The translations under genes and the position numbers were made by a program. The notes under the pieces are model-generated. The model was not told the DNA's origin. It did not search any database and was given only the letters and a program-made list of their open reading frames with translations. DNA of 64,000 bases from Flagellimonas sp. MMG031 (GTDB lineage Bacteria > Bacteroidota > Bacteroidia > Flavobacteriales > Flavobacteriaceae). Location: positions 1,428,501-1,492,500 of the forward strand of contig NZ_CP157804.1 of NCBI RefSeq assembly GCF_040112705.1, given 5' to 3'. Position 1 is the stretch's first letter; the number at the start of each line of letters is the position of its first letter. Below, piece by piece: positions 16,668 to 26,516 of this stretch.

Positions 16668-18127
16668 AGTTATTGAAGGACATATTATATGGAGTAAGTC
16701 TCTCTGCAGTGAGCGGGGATACCAATGTGATGGTGAACGATGTGCATTTTGATTCCCGAAAGGTGGAAATGGATGATGTGTTCGTGGCCATACGTGGTAC
16801 TGTGGCCGATGGTCATGACTTTATCCAAAAAGCCGTAGACTCAGGGGCTAGGGCCATCGTTTGTGAGGAACTTCCGGAGCTTATGGTGAACGGCGTCACC
16901 TATTTGCAGGTAGACAATTGCAACAGTGCATTGGCCGTAATCGCTTCCAATTTTTACGGTAACCCATCCAAGAACCTGAAACTGGTCGGGGTAACAGGTA
17001 CCAATGGAAAGACAACAGTGACCACACTCTTGTACAATTTGTTCAAGAAAGCTGGATTCAAGGTGGGATTGATCTCCACCATCAAAGTGTTGGTGGATGA
17101 CAAGGAGTACAAGGCTACCCACACCACTCCCGATGTGCTCACCATCAACAACTATCTGTCCAAAATGAACGAGGTTGGTGTGGAGTTCTGCTTTATGGAA
17201 GTGAGCTCACATGGAATCCATCAAAAAAGGGCCGAGGGATTGCATTTTGAAGGGGCAATTTTTACCAATTTGTCCCACGATCATTTGGATTACCATAAAA
17301 CCTTTGCCGAGTATAGGGATACCAAGAAAAAGTTGTTCGACGGACTGTCCAAAAAGGCATTTGCCTTGGTCAATATCGATGATAAAAATGGTTTGGTGAT
17401 GCTGCAGAACACCAAGGCCAAAAAATATACCTACGCTTTAAAATCCTTTGCCGATTACAGGGCCCAAATTTTGGAAAAGCAATTCAACGGTCAGTTGTTA
17501 AAGGTTGATGACAATGAGTTGTGGACCAAGTTGATAGGGGATTTCAATGCGTACAATTTACTGGCCATTTATGCCACTGCAGATATTTTGGGACTCGAAA
17601 AAATGGAGATCTTGAGATTGATGAGCGAGTTGGAAAATGTGGATGGCAGGTTTCAATATTACATATCAAAAGATAAAATAACGGCTATTGTTGATTATGC
17701 CCATACGCCGGATGCACTAAAAAATGTGTTGATAACCATCAATGCATTGAGGACTGGAAATGAAAACGTCATCACCGTAGTGGGGTGTGGTGGTGACCGT
17801 GACAAGTCTAAGCGTCCGGTTATGGGTCATATCGCATCAGAAATGAGCAATCACGCCATATTTACTTCGGACAACCCTCGGACCGAATCGCCCACAACCA
17901 TCATCGAAGAGATGGAGGCGGGAGTGGAGGCCCAGAACGCTCGAAAAGTATTGTCCATTGAAAATAGAAGACAAGCGATAAAGACCGCTTGCAAATTGGC
18001 GGTGCCCAACGATATTATCCTAGTGGCGGGAAAAGGCCACGAAACCTATCAGGAGACCAATGGCGTCCGTGTAGAGTTTGACGATTTCAAAGAAGTAAAA
18101 GAAGCGCTGGAAAGCCTAAAAAAGTAA
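16664..18127 (+). CDS. murE: UDP-MurNAc-tripeptide synthetase (meso-DAP adding)
   Basis: A 487-residue Mur ligase adding the third residue of the stem peptide in the cytoplasm. The P-loop is TGTNGKTTVT (about residues 110-119). The DNPR motif at about residue 403 (SDNPRTESP) marks ligases that add meso-diaminopimelate, so the wall is of the DAP type. GKGHET near the C-terminus completes the family pattern. It overlaps ftsI by four bases. Confidence 0.96.
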   Translation: MKLLKDILYGVSLSAVSGDTNVMVNDVHFDSRKVEMDDVFVAIRGTVADGHDFIQKAVDSGARAIVCEELPELMVNGVTYLQVDNCNSALAVIASNFYGNPSKNLKLVGVTGTNGKTTVTTLLYNLFKKAGFKVGLISTIKVLVDDKEYKATHTTPDVLTINNYLSKMNEVGVEFCFMEVSSHGIHQKRAEGLHFEGAIFTNLSHDHLDYHKTFAEYRDTKKKLFDGLSKKAFALVNIDDKNGLVMLQNTKAKKYTYALKSFADYRAQILEKQFNGQLLKVDDNELWTKLIGDFNAYNLLAIYATADILGLEKMEILRLMSELENVDGRFQYYISKDKITAIVDYAHTPDALKNVLITINALRTGNENVITVVGCGGDRDKSKRPVMGHIASEMSNHAIFTSDNPRTESPTTIIEEMEAGVEAQNARKVLSIENRRQAIKTACKLAVPNDIILVAGKGHETYQETNGVRVEFDDFKEVKEALESLKK

Positions 18128-18135
18128 TGTAGTCC

Positions 18136-19356
18136 ATGCTATACTATTTGTTCGAATATCTAGAGAAACAATACCAGCTTCCCGGAGCGGGACTTTTTCA
18201 GTTCCTCACCTTCAGGGCTGCCATGTCCGTATTGTTGTCCCTGTTGATAGCGATGGTCTACGGAAAGCGAATCATTGTTTTCCTTCAGAAAAAACAAATA
18301 GGCGAAAGCATTCGCGACCTTGGTTTGGAAGGGCAGCAACAAAAAGCGGGAACCCCTACCATGGGTGGGTTGATCATTATCATTTCGACCCTGTTGCCCG
18401 TGATTCTTTTTGCTGATATTAAAAACATTTATGTCATCCTTTTGATCGTAACCACCATTTGGATGGGCATCATCGGGTTTATCGACGACTATATCAAAAT
18501 CTTTAAAAAGGACAAACAGGGGCTGAAAGGAAGGTTTAAAGTGATGGGCCAAGTAGGTTTGGGACTGATTGTTGGGCTTACCCTCTATTTCCACCCAGAA
18601 GTAACCATCAAAGAGAAGGACACCACCACCATAACCAAGAGCTTTCAAGTAGAGCAGGTCTTTGGTAAGGAGACCAAAACACTCCGGACCAATGTCCCAT
18701 TTTTCAAGAACAATGAGCTCGATTATGCCGATTTCATTTCATGGATGGGAGAAGGAGCGGAAGACTATGCGTGGCTCATTTTTATTCCTGTTGTGATTTT
18801 GATCGTGACAGCTGTATCCAACGGTGCCAATCTTACGGATGGTATCGATGGCTTGGCGGCAGGTTCATCAGCAATTATAGTATTGACCCTTGGAATTTTT
18901 GCCTGGATATCGGGAAACATACTGTTCTCAGGCTATCTCGATATTTTCTACATCCCTCGCGTGGGGGAATTGGTGGTATTTATTGCCGCCTTCGCTGGAG
19001 CCTTGGTTGGCTTTTTATGGTACAACACCTTTCCCGCACAAGTATTTATGGGAGATACGGGTAGTTTGACCATCGGGGGCGTTATTGCCGTAATCGCCAT
19101 CATTGTTAGAAAAGAACTGTTGATTCCCATTTTATGCGGAATCTTCTTTGCTGAGTCCTTATCCGTAATGCTACAGGTGGGGTATTTCAAACATACCAAG
19201 AAGAAGTACGGAGAAGGTAAGCGCATATTCTTGATGGCACCATTGCACCATCATTATCAGAAAAAATCCTATCACGAGAGTAAAATAGTGACCCGTTTTT
19301 GGATTATCGGAATCATGTTGGCCATCATCAGTATCGTTACCCTTAAAATTCGATAA
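18136..19356 (+). CDS. mraY: Phospho-MurNAc-pentapeptide translocase
   Basis: A 406-residue inner-membrane enzyme making lipid I. It has about ten membrane helices and the catalytic Asp motifs: [20 protein letters not shown] and FMGDTGSL. The HHHYQKK loop near the C-terminus is also typical. An extra hydrophilic stretch of about 60 residues (about 155-215, with [16 protein letters not shown]) makes it longer than the E. coli protein of 360; such an insert is known in Bacteroidota. Confidence 0.96.
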   Translation: MLYYLFEYLEKQYQLPGAGLFQFLTFRAAMSVLLSLLIAMVYGKRIIVFLQKKQIGESIRDLGLEGQQQKAGTPTMGGLIIIISTLLPVILFADIKNIYVILLIVTTIWMGIIGFIDDYIKIFKKDKQGLKGRFKVMGQVGLGLIVGLTLYFHPEVTIKEKDTTTITKSFQVEQVFGKETKTLRTNVPFFKNNELDYADFISWMGEGAEDYAWLIFIPVVILIVTAVSNGANLTDGIDGLAAGSSAIIVLTLGIFAWISGNILFSGYLDIFYIPRVGELVVFIAAFAGALVGFLWYNTFPAQVFMGDTGSLTIGGVIAVIAIIVRKELLIPILCGIFFAESLSVMLQVGYFKHTKKKYGEGKRIFLMAPLHHHYQKKSYHESKIVTRFWIIGIMLAIISIVTLKIR

Positions 19357-19358
19357 CC

Positions 19359-20693
19359 ATGGGTCGTTTGGTGATACTCGGAGGAGGAGAAAGTGGCGTT
19401 GGAACAGCCATTTTGGGAAAGCAAAAAGGATTTGAGGTCTTTGTTTCGGATAAAGGCGAAATCCAAGAAAAATATAAAGAAGTTCTTGAACATTTTGAGA
19501 TTGAATGGGAATCTGGTAAGCATACCGAAGCCAAAATTTTAAATGCTGACTTGGTGATGAAAAGTCCAGGTATTCCTGATTCGGCACCATTGGTAAAATC
19601 ACTGGTCGAAAAAGGGGTGCCCGTGATTTCGGAAATTGAATTTGCATCAAAATATACGGATGCCACTTTGATTGGAATCACGGGAAGTAACGGAAAAACC
19701 ACCACGACCATGCTTACCTATCACCTTCTAAAAAATGGGGGGCTAAATGTGGGTATGGCAGGGAACATTGGCGACAGTTACGCCAAAATGGTGGCCGAAA
19801 AGGAATTTGACCACTATGTGTTGGAGATAAGCAGTTTTCAGTTGGACGGTATTGTGGATTTTAAACCGCATATCGCCATGATCACCAATATCACGCCCGA
19901 CCATTTGGACCGATATGAGTACAAATTTGAGAACTATATCGCATCCAAATGTAGGATAGCCATGAATCAAGATGCCAACGATTACTTGATTTATGATGCT
20001 GATGATGAAGTGATTCGGGAAGCATTGAAAAAACATCCTATTCAATCCAAATTGGTTCCCTTTTCGGTAAAGCAAAAACTGGAAGAGGGAGCTTGGTTGG
20101 AGGACAAAACGATAAAAATAAAATTAGAACATAAAACCTTGGAAATGAGTGAAGACATTTTGGCCTTGGAAGGTCAGCACAACGTAAAAAACACAATGGC
20201 GGCAAGTATGGCGGCCATGCTGGTGAAGGTCAGAAAAGAGGCCATTCGCGACAGTATTCAATCGTTTCAGGGCGTACCCCATAGATTGGAAAAGGTGTTG
20301 AAGATCAATCATGTGGAGTACATCAACGATTCAAAAGCTACCAACGTAAACGCTACGTATTATGCTTTGGATGGCATCAAAAAACCCATTGTTTGGATCG
20401 TGGGCGGAGTTGATAAAGGAAATGACTATGCGGAATTGATGCCTTTGGTGCGAGAAAAAGTTAAGGCCATTGTTTGCTTGGGTGCCGACAATTCCAAATT
20501 GATTGATGCTTTTGGGAATGTGATAGACCTCATGGTTGAGACCTATTCCATGCAAGAAGCCGTGAAAGTGGCCTATAAGATAGCGGAACGAGGTGATGCC
20601 GTATTGCTCTCGCCGGCATGTGCCAGTTTTGACCTGTTCAAAAACTATGAGGATAGGGGAGACCAATTTAAAAACGCCGTAAAAAATTTGTAG
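19359..20693 (+). CDS. murD: UDP-MurNAc-L-alanine:D-glutamate ligase
   Basis: A 444-residue Mur ligase adding D-Glu, the second residue of the stem peptide. It opens with a Rossmann-like GGGESGVG nucleotide fold. The P-loop is GITGSNGKTTTT near residue 108, and HNVKNTMAA and the C-terminal LLSPACASFDLFKNYEDRG are family marks. It starts two bases after mraY. Confidence 0.96.
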   Translation: MGRLVILGGGESGVGTAILGKQKGFEVFVSDKGEIQEKYKEVLEHFEIEWESGKHTEAKILNADLVMKSPGIPDSAPLVKSLVEKGVPVISEIEFASKYTDATLIGITGSNGKTTTTMLTYHLLKNGGLNVGMAGNIGDSYAKMVAEKEFDHYVLEISSFQLDGIVDFKPHIAMITNITPDHLDRYEYKFENYIASKCRIAMNQDANDYLIYDADDEVIREALKKHPIQSKLVPFSVKQKLEEGAWLEDKTIKIKLEHKTLEMSEDILALEGQHNVKNTMAASMAAMLVKVRKEAIRDSIQSFQGVPHRLEKVLKINHVEYINDSKATNVNATYYALDGIKKPIVWIVGGVDKGNDYAELMPLVREKVKAIVCLGADNSKLIDAFGNVIDLMVETYSMQEAVKVAYKIAERGDAVLLSPACASFDLFKNYEDRGDQFKNAVKNL

Positions 20694-20696
20694 AAC

Positions 20697-21902
20697 GTGT
20701 TCGCAATTTTCAAAAATCTGAAAGGTGATAAAGCCATTTGGGGCGTAGTGGCCCTTTTGGCACTTTTCTCATTTTTGCCCGTGTACAGCGCCAGTACCAA
20801 TTTGGTCTATGTAAACGGGGATGGGACCACTTTTGGCCATTTGGTCAAGCATGCGGTGCTCCTGTTTTTGGGCTTCGGAATCATCTACGCTGTGCACAGG
20901 ATACCTACGCATTATTTCAAAGGGCTGTCCATTATTGCCATGCCCATTGTCATCCTGTTGTTGATTTACACCTTAACGGTGGAAACCCGAATAGGTGGGG
21001 TAACGGCCAACCGATGGATCAAGATTCCTTTGGTCGGGGTCAATTTTCAGACCTCTACCTTGGCTTCGGTGGTATTGATGATTTGGATTGCGAGATATCT
21101 AACAAAAATCAAGGATGTCAAGATTACTTTTAAAGAAAGTATTTTGCCGCTCTGGCTGCCTGTTGCTTTGGTGGTGCTATTGATTCTTCCCGAAAACTTT
21201 TCAACCGCAGCCATTATTAGCCTAATGGTATTGGTGCTATGTTTTCTGGGAGGATACCCCCTAAAATATTTATTTGCCATGGTGGCTACTGGAATCGTAT
21301 TTGCGGGAATGTTTCTGTTTGTGCTGTTCAAGGCGCCAGAAGTATTGCCCCAACGTGCCGGCACATGGAAATCACGGATTGAAACCTTTATCCATCCCGA
21401 ACAAGCGGATAAGGATGATCTGCACCAGTTGACCTTGGCCCAGATTGCTGTGGCCGAAGGTGGCGTAGTGGGCAAAGGAGCAGGAAAAAGCGTGATGAAG
21501 AATATGTTGTCCCAAAGTACATCGGATTTCATTTTCGCCATCATCATTGAAGAATATGGCTTATTGGGCGGGGGAGCGTTGCTCTTCTTTTATCTCTTAT
21601 TGCTGTTTCGTATTGTGGTCGTGGCGCATTCGTCCAAAACGGTTTTTTCAAAACTATTGGTGATCGGCGTAGGGTTGCCCATTGTTTTTCAGGCGTTTAT
21701 CAATATGGCGGTGGTGGTCCAGTTGTTCCCGGTTACGGGTCAGCCGTTACCGTTGATCAGTATGGGGGGAACGTCCATTTGGATGACCTGCATGGCCATA
21801 GGAATTGTATTGAGCGCCAGTAACAAAAAGGAAAATCTAGAGGAGCAATCCCATGGAATAGATGAAACGAACCCTTTAGAAGTATTGAGTGGACAATTAT
21901 AG
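20697..21902 (+). CDS. ftsW: Septal peptidoglycan polymerase FtsW
   Basis: A 401-residue SEDS-family membrane protein with about ten helices. It polymerises lipid II at the septum together with the FtsI homologue encoded upstream. Family marks are [27 protein letters not shown] and the C-terminal [18 protein letters not shown] at 20697 is the only start close to the murD stop. The C-terminal tail is cytoplasmic and Glu-rich. It overlaps murG by 14 bases. Confidence 0.95.
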   Translation: MFAIFKNLKGDKAIWGVVALLALFSFLPVYSASTNLVYVNGDGTTFGHLVKHAVLLFLGFGIIYAVHRIPTHYFKGLSIIAMPIVILLLIYTLTVETRIGGVTANRWIKIPLVGVNFQTSTLASVVLMIWIARYLTKIKDVKITFKESILPLWLPVALVVLLILPENFSTAAIISLMVLVLCFLGGYPLKYLFAMVATGIVFAGMFLFVLFKAPEVLPQRAGTWKSRIETFIHPEQADKDDLHQLTLAQIAVAEGGVVGKGAGKSVMKNMLSQSTSDFIFAIIIEEYGLLGGGALLFFYLLLLFRIVVVAHSSKTVFSKLLVIGVGLPIVFQAFINMAVVVQLFPVTGQPLPLISMGGTSIWMTCMAIGIVLSASNKKENLEEQSHGIDETNPLEVLSGQL

Positions 21903-22980
21903 GTTTATACTTTCTGGAGGAGGAACGGGCGGACATATTTATCCGGCTGTGGCCATCGCAAACGAATTGAAGCGGAGATATCCCGATGCGAAATTCTTGT
22001 TTGTTGGAGCCAAGGATAAAATGGAAATGGAAAAAGTACCGCAAGCTGGATATGAAATCAAAGGCTTGTGGATAAGTGGATTACAACGGAAACTGACATT
22101 GAAGAATCTCATGTTTCCCTTTAAAGTGATAAGTAGTTTGTTGGAAGCACGCAACATAGTGAAACAATTTAAACCCCATGTGGCCATTGGCACGGGTGGC
22201 TTTGCCAGCGGACCCTTGCTGCGAATGGCCCAAAGGGTTGGTGTTCCCTGCGTGTTGCAGGAACAAAATTCCTTTGCGGGCATCACCAACAAATTGTTGG
22301 CGGCAAAGGCTGAGAAGATTTGCGTGGCCTATGATGGCATGGAGCGATTTTTTCCAAAAGAAAAGATTGTGAAAACCGGAAATCCTATCCGCACGGATTT
22401 GGTTGCTGTCTCGAAGAATAAAGAAGAAGCACTTGGTTTTTTTGGACTGAAAGGAGATAAAAAAACGGTATTGGTATTGGGTGGGAGCCTAGGAGCCCGC
22501 AGAATCAACCAATTGATAGAAAAGGAGCTCGATTTTTTTGCAAAGCAAAACCTCCAAGTGCTCTGGCAATGCGGCAAACTGTATTACGAAGCCTATAAAA
22601 AGCATGATTCGGATACAGTTAAAGTTATGGCCTTTGTCAATCGAATGGATTTGGCCTACGCCGCTGCCGATGTAATCATCTCAAGGGCCGGTGCCGGTTC
22701 GGTTTCGGAACTTTGTCTGGTGGGCAAACCGGTAATTTTTATACCGTCACCCAATGTGGCAGAGGACCATCAAACACAAAACGCAAAGGCCTTGGTGTCC
22801 AAAGACGCCGCCATCATGCTTAAGGAGGATGAATTGGACGCCGAATTTGAAACCAATTTTTCAAACCTAATGGCCTCCGAAGCCCTCCAGGAAAAATTGG
22901 GAAAGAACATTAGAAAAATGGCCATGCCCAAGGCTACGGAACACATTGTGGATGAAATTGAAAAATTATTGAAGAAATAA
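21889..22980 (+). CDS. murG: UDP-GlcNAc transferase making lipid II
   Basis: A 363-residue GT28 glycosyltransferase on the cytoplasmic face of the membrane. The N-terminal [11 protein letters not shown] loop binds lipid I. The C-terminal half has [10 protein letters not shown] and the UDP-GlcNAc site ([22 protein letters not shown]). The GTG start lies inside the ftsW end. It is followed by an intergenic gap of about 110 bases, the largest within the dcw cluster, holding a hairpin repeat. Confidence 0.96.
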   Translation: MDNYRFILSGGGTGGHIYPAVAIANELKRRYPDAKFLFVGAKDKMEMEKVPQAGYEIKGLWISGLQRKLTLKNLMFPFKVISSLLEARNIVKQFKPHVAIGTGGFASGPLLRMAQRVGVPCVLQEQNSFAGITNKLLAAKAEKICVAYDGMERFFPKEKIVKTGNPIRTDLVAVSKNKEEALGFFGLKGDKKTVLVLGGSLGARRINQLIEKELDFFAKQNLQVLWQCGKLYYEAYKKHDSDTVKVMAFVNRMDLAYAAADVIISRAGAGSVSELCLVGKPVIFIPSPNVAEDHQTQNAKALVSKDAAIMLKEDELDAEFETNFSNLMASEALQEKLGKNIRKMAMPKATEHIVDEIEKLLKK

Positions 22981-23015
22981 TGCAGGGAAACGATTTGCAA
23001 AATATGGATAAGTGT

Positions 23016-23039
23016 CACCTCGAGCGCAGTCGAGAGGTG
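23016..23039. repeat. Dispersed hairpin repeat, copy 1
   Basis: An imperfect inverted repeat in the murG-murC gap: CACCTCGAGCGC then AGTCGAGAGGTG. The arms CACCT and AGGTG pair around a TCGA...TCGA core. The same element recurs at 38372-38395 in reverse orientation and, degraded, at 42277-42298. The outer pairs differ between copies but still pair. Confidence 0.75.
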
Positions 23040-23092
23040 CAGTTGTTCTTGAATTTTGTTATCGGCTGTGCTCGAACTGATTGGAAGACTGT

Positions 23093-24442
23093 ATGAATTT
23101 GAAAGATATACATAGCGTTTATTTTATCGGAATTGGCGGCATTGGAATGTCCGCCTTAGCGCGCTATTTCAAATTTGTGGGTAAAGAGGTGGCTGGGTAT
23201 GATCGCACCCCTACGCCCATCACCGATGGTTTGATGGAAAATGGTGTTTCCGTGCATTTTGAGGACAACGTGGATTTGATTTCCGATACCTTCAAGCACC
23301 CAAATACGTTGGTGGTCTACACTCCTGCCGTTCCTTCAAAACATTCGGAATTCCAGTTTTACAAAAATGGAGGTTTCAACCTTAAAAAGCGTTCGGAGGT
23401 GTTGGGTATCATCACCAAGGATTCCTTTTGTTTGGCCGTTGCCGGCACACACGGTAAAACCACTACGTCCAGTATTTTAGCACATTTGCTGAAGGAGTGT
23501 GAATTGCCCATGACCGCATTTTTGGGCGGTATTTCTGAAGATTTCAATAGCAATTTTGTGTTGGATGGCACCGAATATTCGGTAGTGGAGGCTGATGAGT
23601 TCGATCGTTCCTTTTTACGATTGACGCCAACGGTGGCCTGTGTCACATCCATGGATGCCGACCATTTGGATATTTATGGCACCAAGGAGGAATTGGAGCA
23701 TTCATTCCGTGAATTTGTGGAAAGAATCAAGCCGAGCGGAAAGTTGTTCGTACGCAAGGGACTTCCTTTGGAAGGAACCACTTTTGGCATAGAGGATGGT
23801 GCTGATTACTGCATAGAAAACATAAAAATTGAACATGGAGCCTACATATTTGATATCGTAACACCTTCCGAGGTTATCAAGGACGTAAAGTTCAACAAGC
23901 CGGGCAGACACAATCTGCTCAATGGATTAGCTGCTTTTGCGATGGCGGTGCAAACAGGTTGCCCACCTCACCGCCTTGCCAAAGCTTTGGAGACCTTCAA
24001 GGGGGTTCAGCGCAGGTTTTCATATCAAATCAAGGAAGAAGATTTTGTGTTTATCGATGACTATGCGCATCATCCAACGGAAATCAGTGCAGTGCACCAA
24101 GCGATTCGCGAAATGCACGCTGGGGAAAGGATAACGGTGATTTTTCAGCCTCATCTTTTTTCACGCACACAAGATTTTGCAGATGATTTTGCGGCAAGTC
24201 TCTCCGATTTTGATGAAATCATCCTATTGGACATTTACCCGGCCCGTGAAGAACCTATTGAGGGTGTCACATCGCAATGGCTGTTGGATAAAATAGAAAA
24301 CCCCAATAAAAAACTGATGTCGAAATCGGAATTATTGGAAGAGGTAAAGAACTGCAAAACAGGGGTTTTGGTTGTCCTTGGAGCAGGGGATATTGGAATG
24401 GAAGTGCCAAAAATCAAAAACATATTGGGTTATGCGCATTAA
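23093..24442 (+). CDS. murC: UDP-N-acetylmuramate:L-alanine ligase
   Basis: A 450-residue Mur ligase adding L-Ala to UDP-MurNAc. ATG at 23093 starts MNLKDIHSVYFIGIGGIGMS, the family N-terminus; an upstream TTG at 23081 would add four residues. The P-loop is AGTHGKTTTSS near residue 121. FIDDYAHHPTEISA and FQPHLFSRTQDF are clear. It overlaps ftsQ by 11 bases. Confidence 0.95.
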   Translation: MNLKDIHSVYFIGIGGIGMSALARYFKFVGKEVAGYDRTPTPITDGLMENGVSVHFEDNVDLISDTFKHPNTLVVYTPAVPSKHSEFQFYKNGGFNLKKRSEVLGIITKDSFCLAVAGTHGKTTTSSILAHLLKECELPMTAFLGGISEDFNSNFVLDGTEYSVVEADEFDRSFLRLTPTVACVTSMDADHLDIYGTKEELEHSFREFVERIKPSGKLFVRKGLPLEGTTFGIEDGADYCIENIKIEHGAYIFDIVTPSEVIKDVKFNKPGRHNLLNGLAAFAMAVQTGCPPHRLAKALETFKGVQRRFSYQIKEEDFVFIDDYAHHPTEISAVHQAIREMHAGERITVIFQPHLFSRTQDFADDFAASLSDFDEIILLDIYPAREEPIEGVTSQWLLDKIENPNKKLMSKSELLEEVKNCKTGVLVVLGAGDIGMEVPKIKNILGYAH

Positions 24443-25151
24443 TTGGGATTACATCAAACTCGCATTTTTGTTGGTTGCCGTAATTGCGCTTTACGGGTTT
24501 GCTGACCAAAGAAACGAACATAGAACGGTGCAGGGTGTGACCGTAAAATTTGTTGGTGAAAACAATTTGTATTTAACTGAAGATGCGGTTAATAAATTGT
24601 TAATACAAAAATACGGAGCCCTAGAGAATAGGCCCAAAGAACAGTTAGTTTTGAATAGCATAGAGGAGGTTATACTATCCAACGATATGGTCAAAAATGC
24701 CCAGGTCTATCTCACTGTAAACGGGGAACTTGTATCCAAGATTGTTCAGCGAAAGCCAATTGGAAGAATAGAAGGTGCCTCCAAATTTTATTTGGATGAT
24801 GAGGGCAAACGCATGCCGTTGTCAAGATACCATTCGGCAAGGGTGCCCATCATTACAGGGAAAATCACAGGGAAAACCCTTGAGGACGCCTATGTGATTT
24901 TGGATTATATCAACAATGATGATTTTTTACGAAAAAATGTCATTGGGATACATATCGAGGATGAAAATAAATATCAGCTCAAGTTCCGCATGGAAAACTT
25001 TGTGGTGAATTTGGGCGGAGTGGACAATTTGAACAAAAAGTTCAAAAATTTTATGGCCTTTTATGCAAAGGCAGCCAAGGACAATTCCTTGGAGGATTAT
25101 GCAACAGTGAGTTTGGAATTCAACAATCAAGTGGTTTGCACCAAAATTTAA
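24432..25151 (+). CDS. ftsQ: Cell-division protein FtsQ
   Basis: A 239-residue bitopic protein with a short cytoplasmic end, a membrane helix (about residues 7-23, YIKLAFLLVAVIALYGF) and a periplasmic POTRA-like domain. The start inside murC gives this topology directly. Divergent in sequence, as usual for Bacteroidota, and assigned mainly by topology and by position between murC and ftsA. It links FtsL/FtsB to early divisome proteins. Confidence 0.88.
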   Translation: MRINWDYIKLAFLLVAVIALYGFADQRNEHRTVQGVTVKFVGENNLYLTEDAVNKLLIQKYGALENRPKEQLVLNSIEEVILSNDMVKNAQVYLTVNGELVSKIVQRKPIGRIEGASKFYLDDEGKRMPLSRYHSARVPIITGKITGKTLEDAYVILDYINNDDFLRKNVIGIHIEDENKYQLKFRMENFVVNLGGVDNLNKKFKNFMAFYAKAAKDNSLEDYATVSLEFNNQVVCTKI

Positions 25152-25154
25152 CGT

Positions 25155-26489
25155 ATGGAACAAGGTAATTATTCAGTTGGGTTGGATATAGGGACTACCA
25201 AGATCGTGGCGATCATTGGTAGGGAAAATGAGTATGGAAAAATTGAGATTTTGGGCACCGGACGGTCTAAGAGTTTAGGTGTTCACCGTGGTGTGGTCAA
25301 CAATATCACACAGACCATTTCGTCCATACAACAGGCAGTGGAACAGGCCGAGTTGAATTCTGGCCTAAAAATCGGCTCTGTTGTAGTTGGCATTGCAGGC
25401 CAGCACATCCGAAGCCTACACCACAGTGATTACATCACCCGTCCCAACTCGGAAGAAGTGATAGACAACGATGATTTGGATAAACTGTGCAACCAAGTGT
25501 ATAAATTGGTAATGCTTCCGGGTGAGGAAATCATTCATGTGCTGCCTCAGGAGTACAAAGTGGACGGTCAGTCCGAAATCAAGGAGCCCGTGGGAATGTA
25601 CGGTGGTCGATTGGAGGCCAATTTTCATGTGGTGGTCGGACAAGTGTCCTCCATAAAAAATATTGGAAGGTGCATCAAAAGTGCTGGATTGGACTTGGGG
25701 AACATCACCTTGGAACCCTTGGCATCCGCAGATGCCGTATTGAGCCAAGAGGAGAAAGAAGCGGGTGTAGCCTTAATCGATATAGGTGGTGGAACAACGG
25801 ATTTGGCCATTTTCAAGGACGGCATCATCCGTCATACCTCTGTTATTCCATTTGGAGGTAACGTGATCACCGAAGATATTAAAGAAGGTTGTTCCATCAT
25901 CGAGAAACAGGCCGAATTACTGAAAATAAAATTTGGTTCTGCATGGCCTGGAGAGAACAAGGACAATGAAATCGTATCCATACCTGGACTTAGAGGCCGT
26001 GAGCCCAAGGAAATCACCTTGAAAAACCTTTCCAAGATCATTCACGCCAGAGTGGTGGAAATCGTGGAGCAAGTTTATGTGGAAATCAAAAATTATGGCC
26101 ACGAGGAACAAAAGAAAAAATTGATAGCTGGTATTGTGCTGACCGGCGGTGGAAGCCAATTGAAACACTTGAAACAATTGGTGGAATACATCACTGGCAT
26201 GGATACCAGAATCGGTTATCCGAACGAGCATTTGGCAGGAGACTCCGATGAAGAAGTGGCCAGTCCACTCTATGCAACGGCGGTCGGATTGTTGATGAAC
26301 TCTTTGGAGGCCAAGAAGAAAAATAGAAAGGTGCAGCACCAAGAAGAAGAACTCAAGGAGGAAGAAGTATTGGTTGGCGAGGAAAACGAGATGGGAGCGA
26401 AAACCAATGCAGCTACCCATCCGGAGAGAAAATCCATTTTTGACAAATGGTCAGAAAAGTTGAAGGACTTTTTGGACAACGCAGAATAA
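25155..26489 (+). CDS. ftsA: Cell-division actin-like protein FtsA
   Basis: A 444-residue actin-fold ATPase that ties FtsZ to the inner membrane. It shows SVGLDIGTTKIVA at the N-terminus, IDIGGGTTDLA near residue 210 and GIVLTGGGSQL near 335. After a charged linker, the last 18 residues (about KSIFDKWSEKLKDFLDN) form an amphipathic helix that would target the membrane. It precedes ftsZ by 27 bases. Confidence 0.96.
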   Translation: MEQGNYSVGLDIGTTKIVAIIGRENEYGKIEILGTGRSKSLGVHRGVVNNITQTISSIQQAVEQAELNSGLKIGSVVVGIAGQHIRSLHHSDYITRPNSEEVIDNDDLDKLCNQVYKLVMLPGEEIIHVLPQEYKVDGQSEIKEPVGMYGGRLEANFHVVVGQVSSIKNIGRCIKSAGLDLGNITLEPLASADAVLSQEEKEAGVALIDIGGGTTDLAIFKDGIIRHTSVIPFGGNVITEDIKEGCSIIEKQAELLKIKFGSAWPGENKDNEIVSIPGLRGREPKEITLKNLSKIIHARVVEIVEQVYVEIKNYGHEEQKKKLIAGIVLTGGGSQLKHLKQLVEYITGMDTRIGYPNEHLAGDSDEEVASPLYATAVGLLMNSLEAKKKNRKVQHQEEELKEEEVLVGEENEMGAKTNAATHPERKSIFDKWSEKLKDFLDNAE

Positions 26490-26516
26490 TAACCCCAATA
26501 GAGAAACACAACTGTC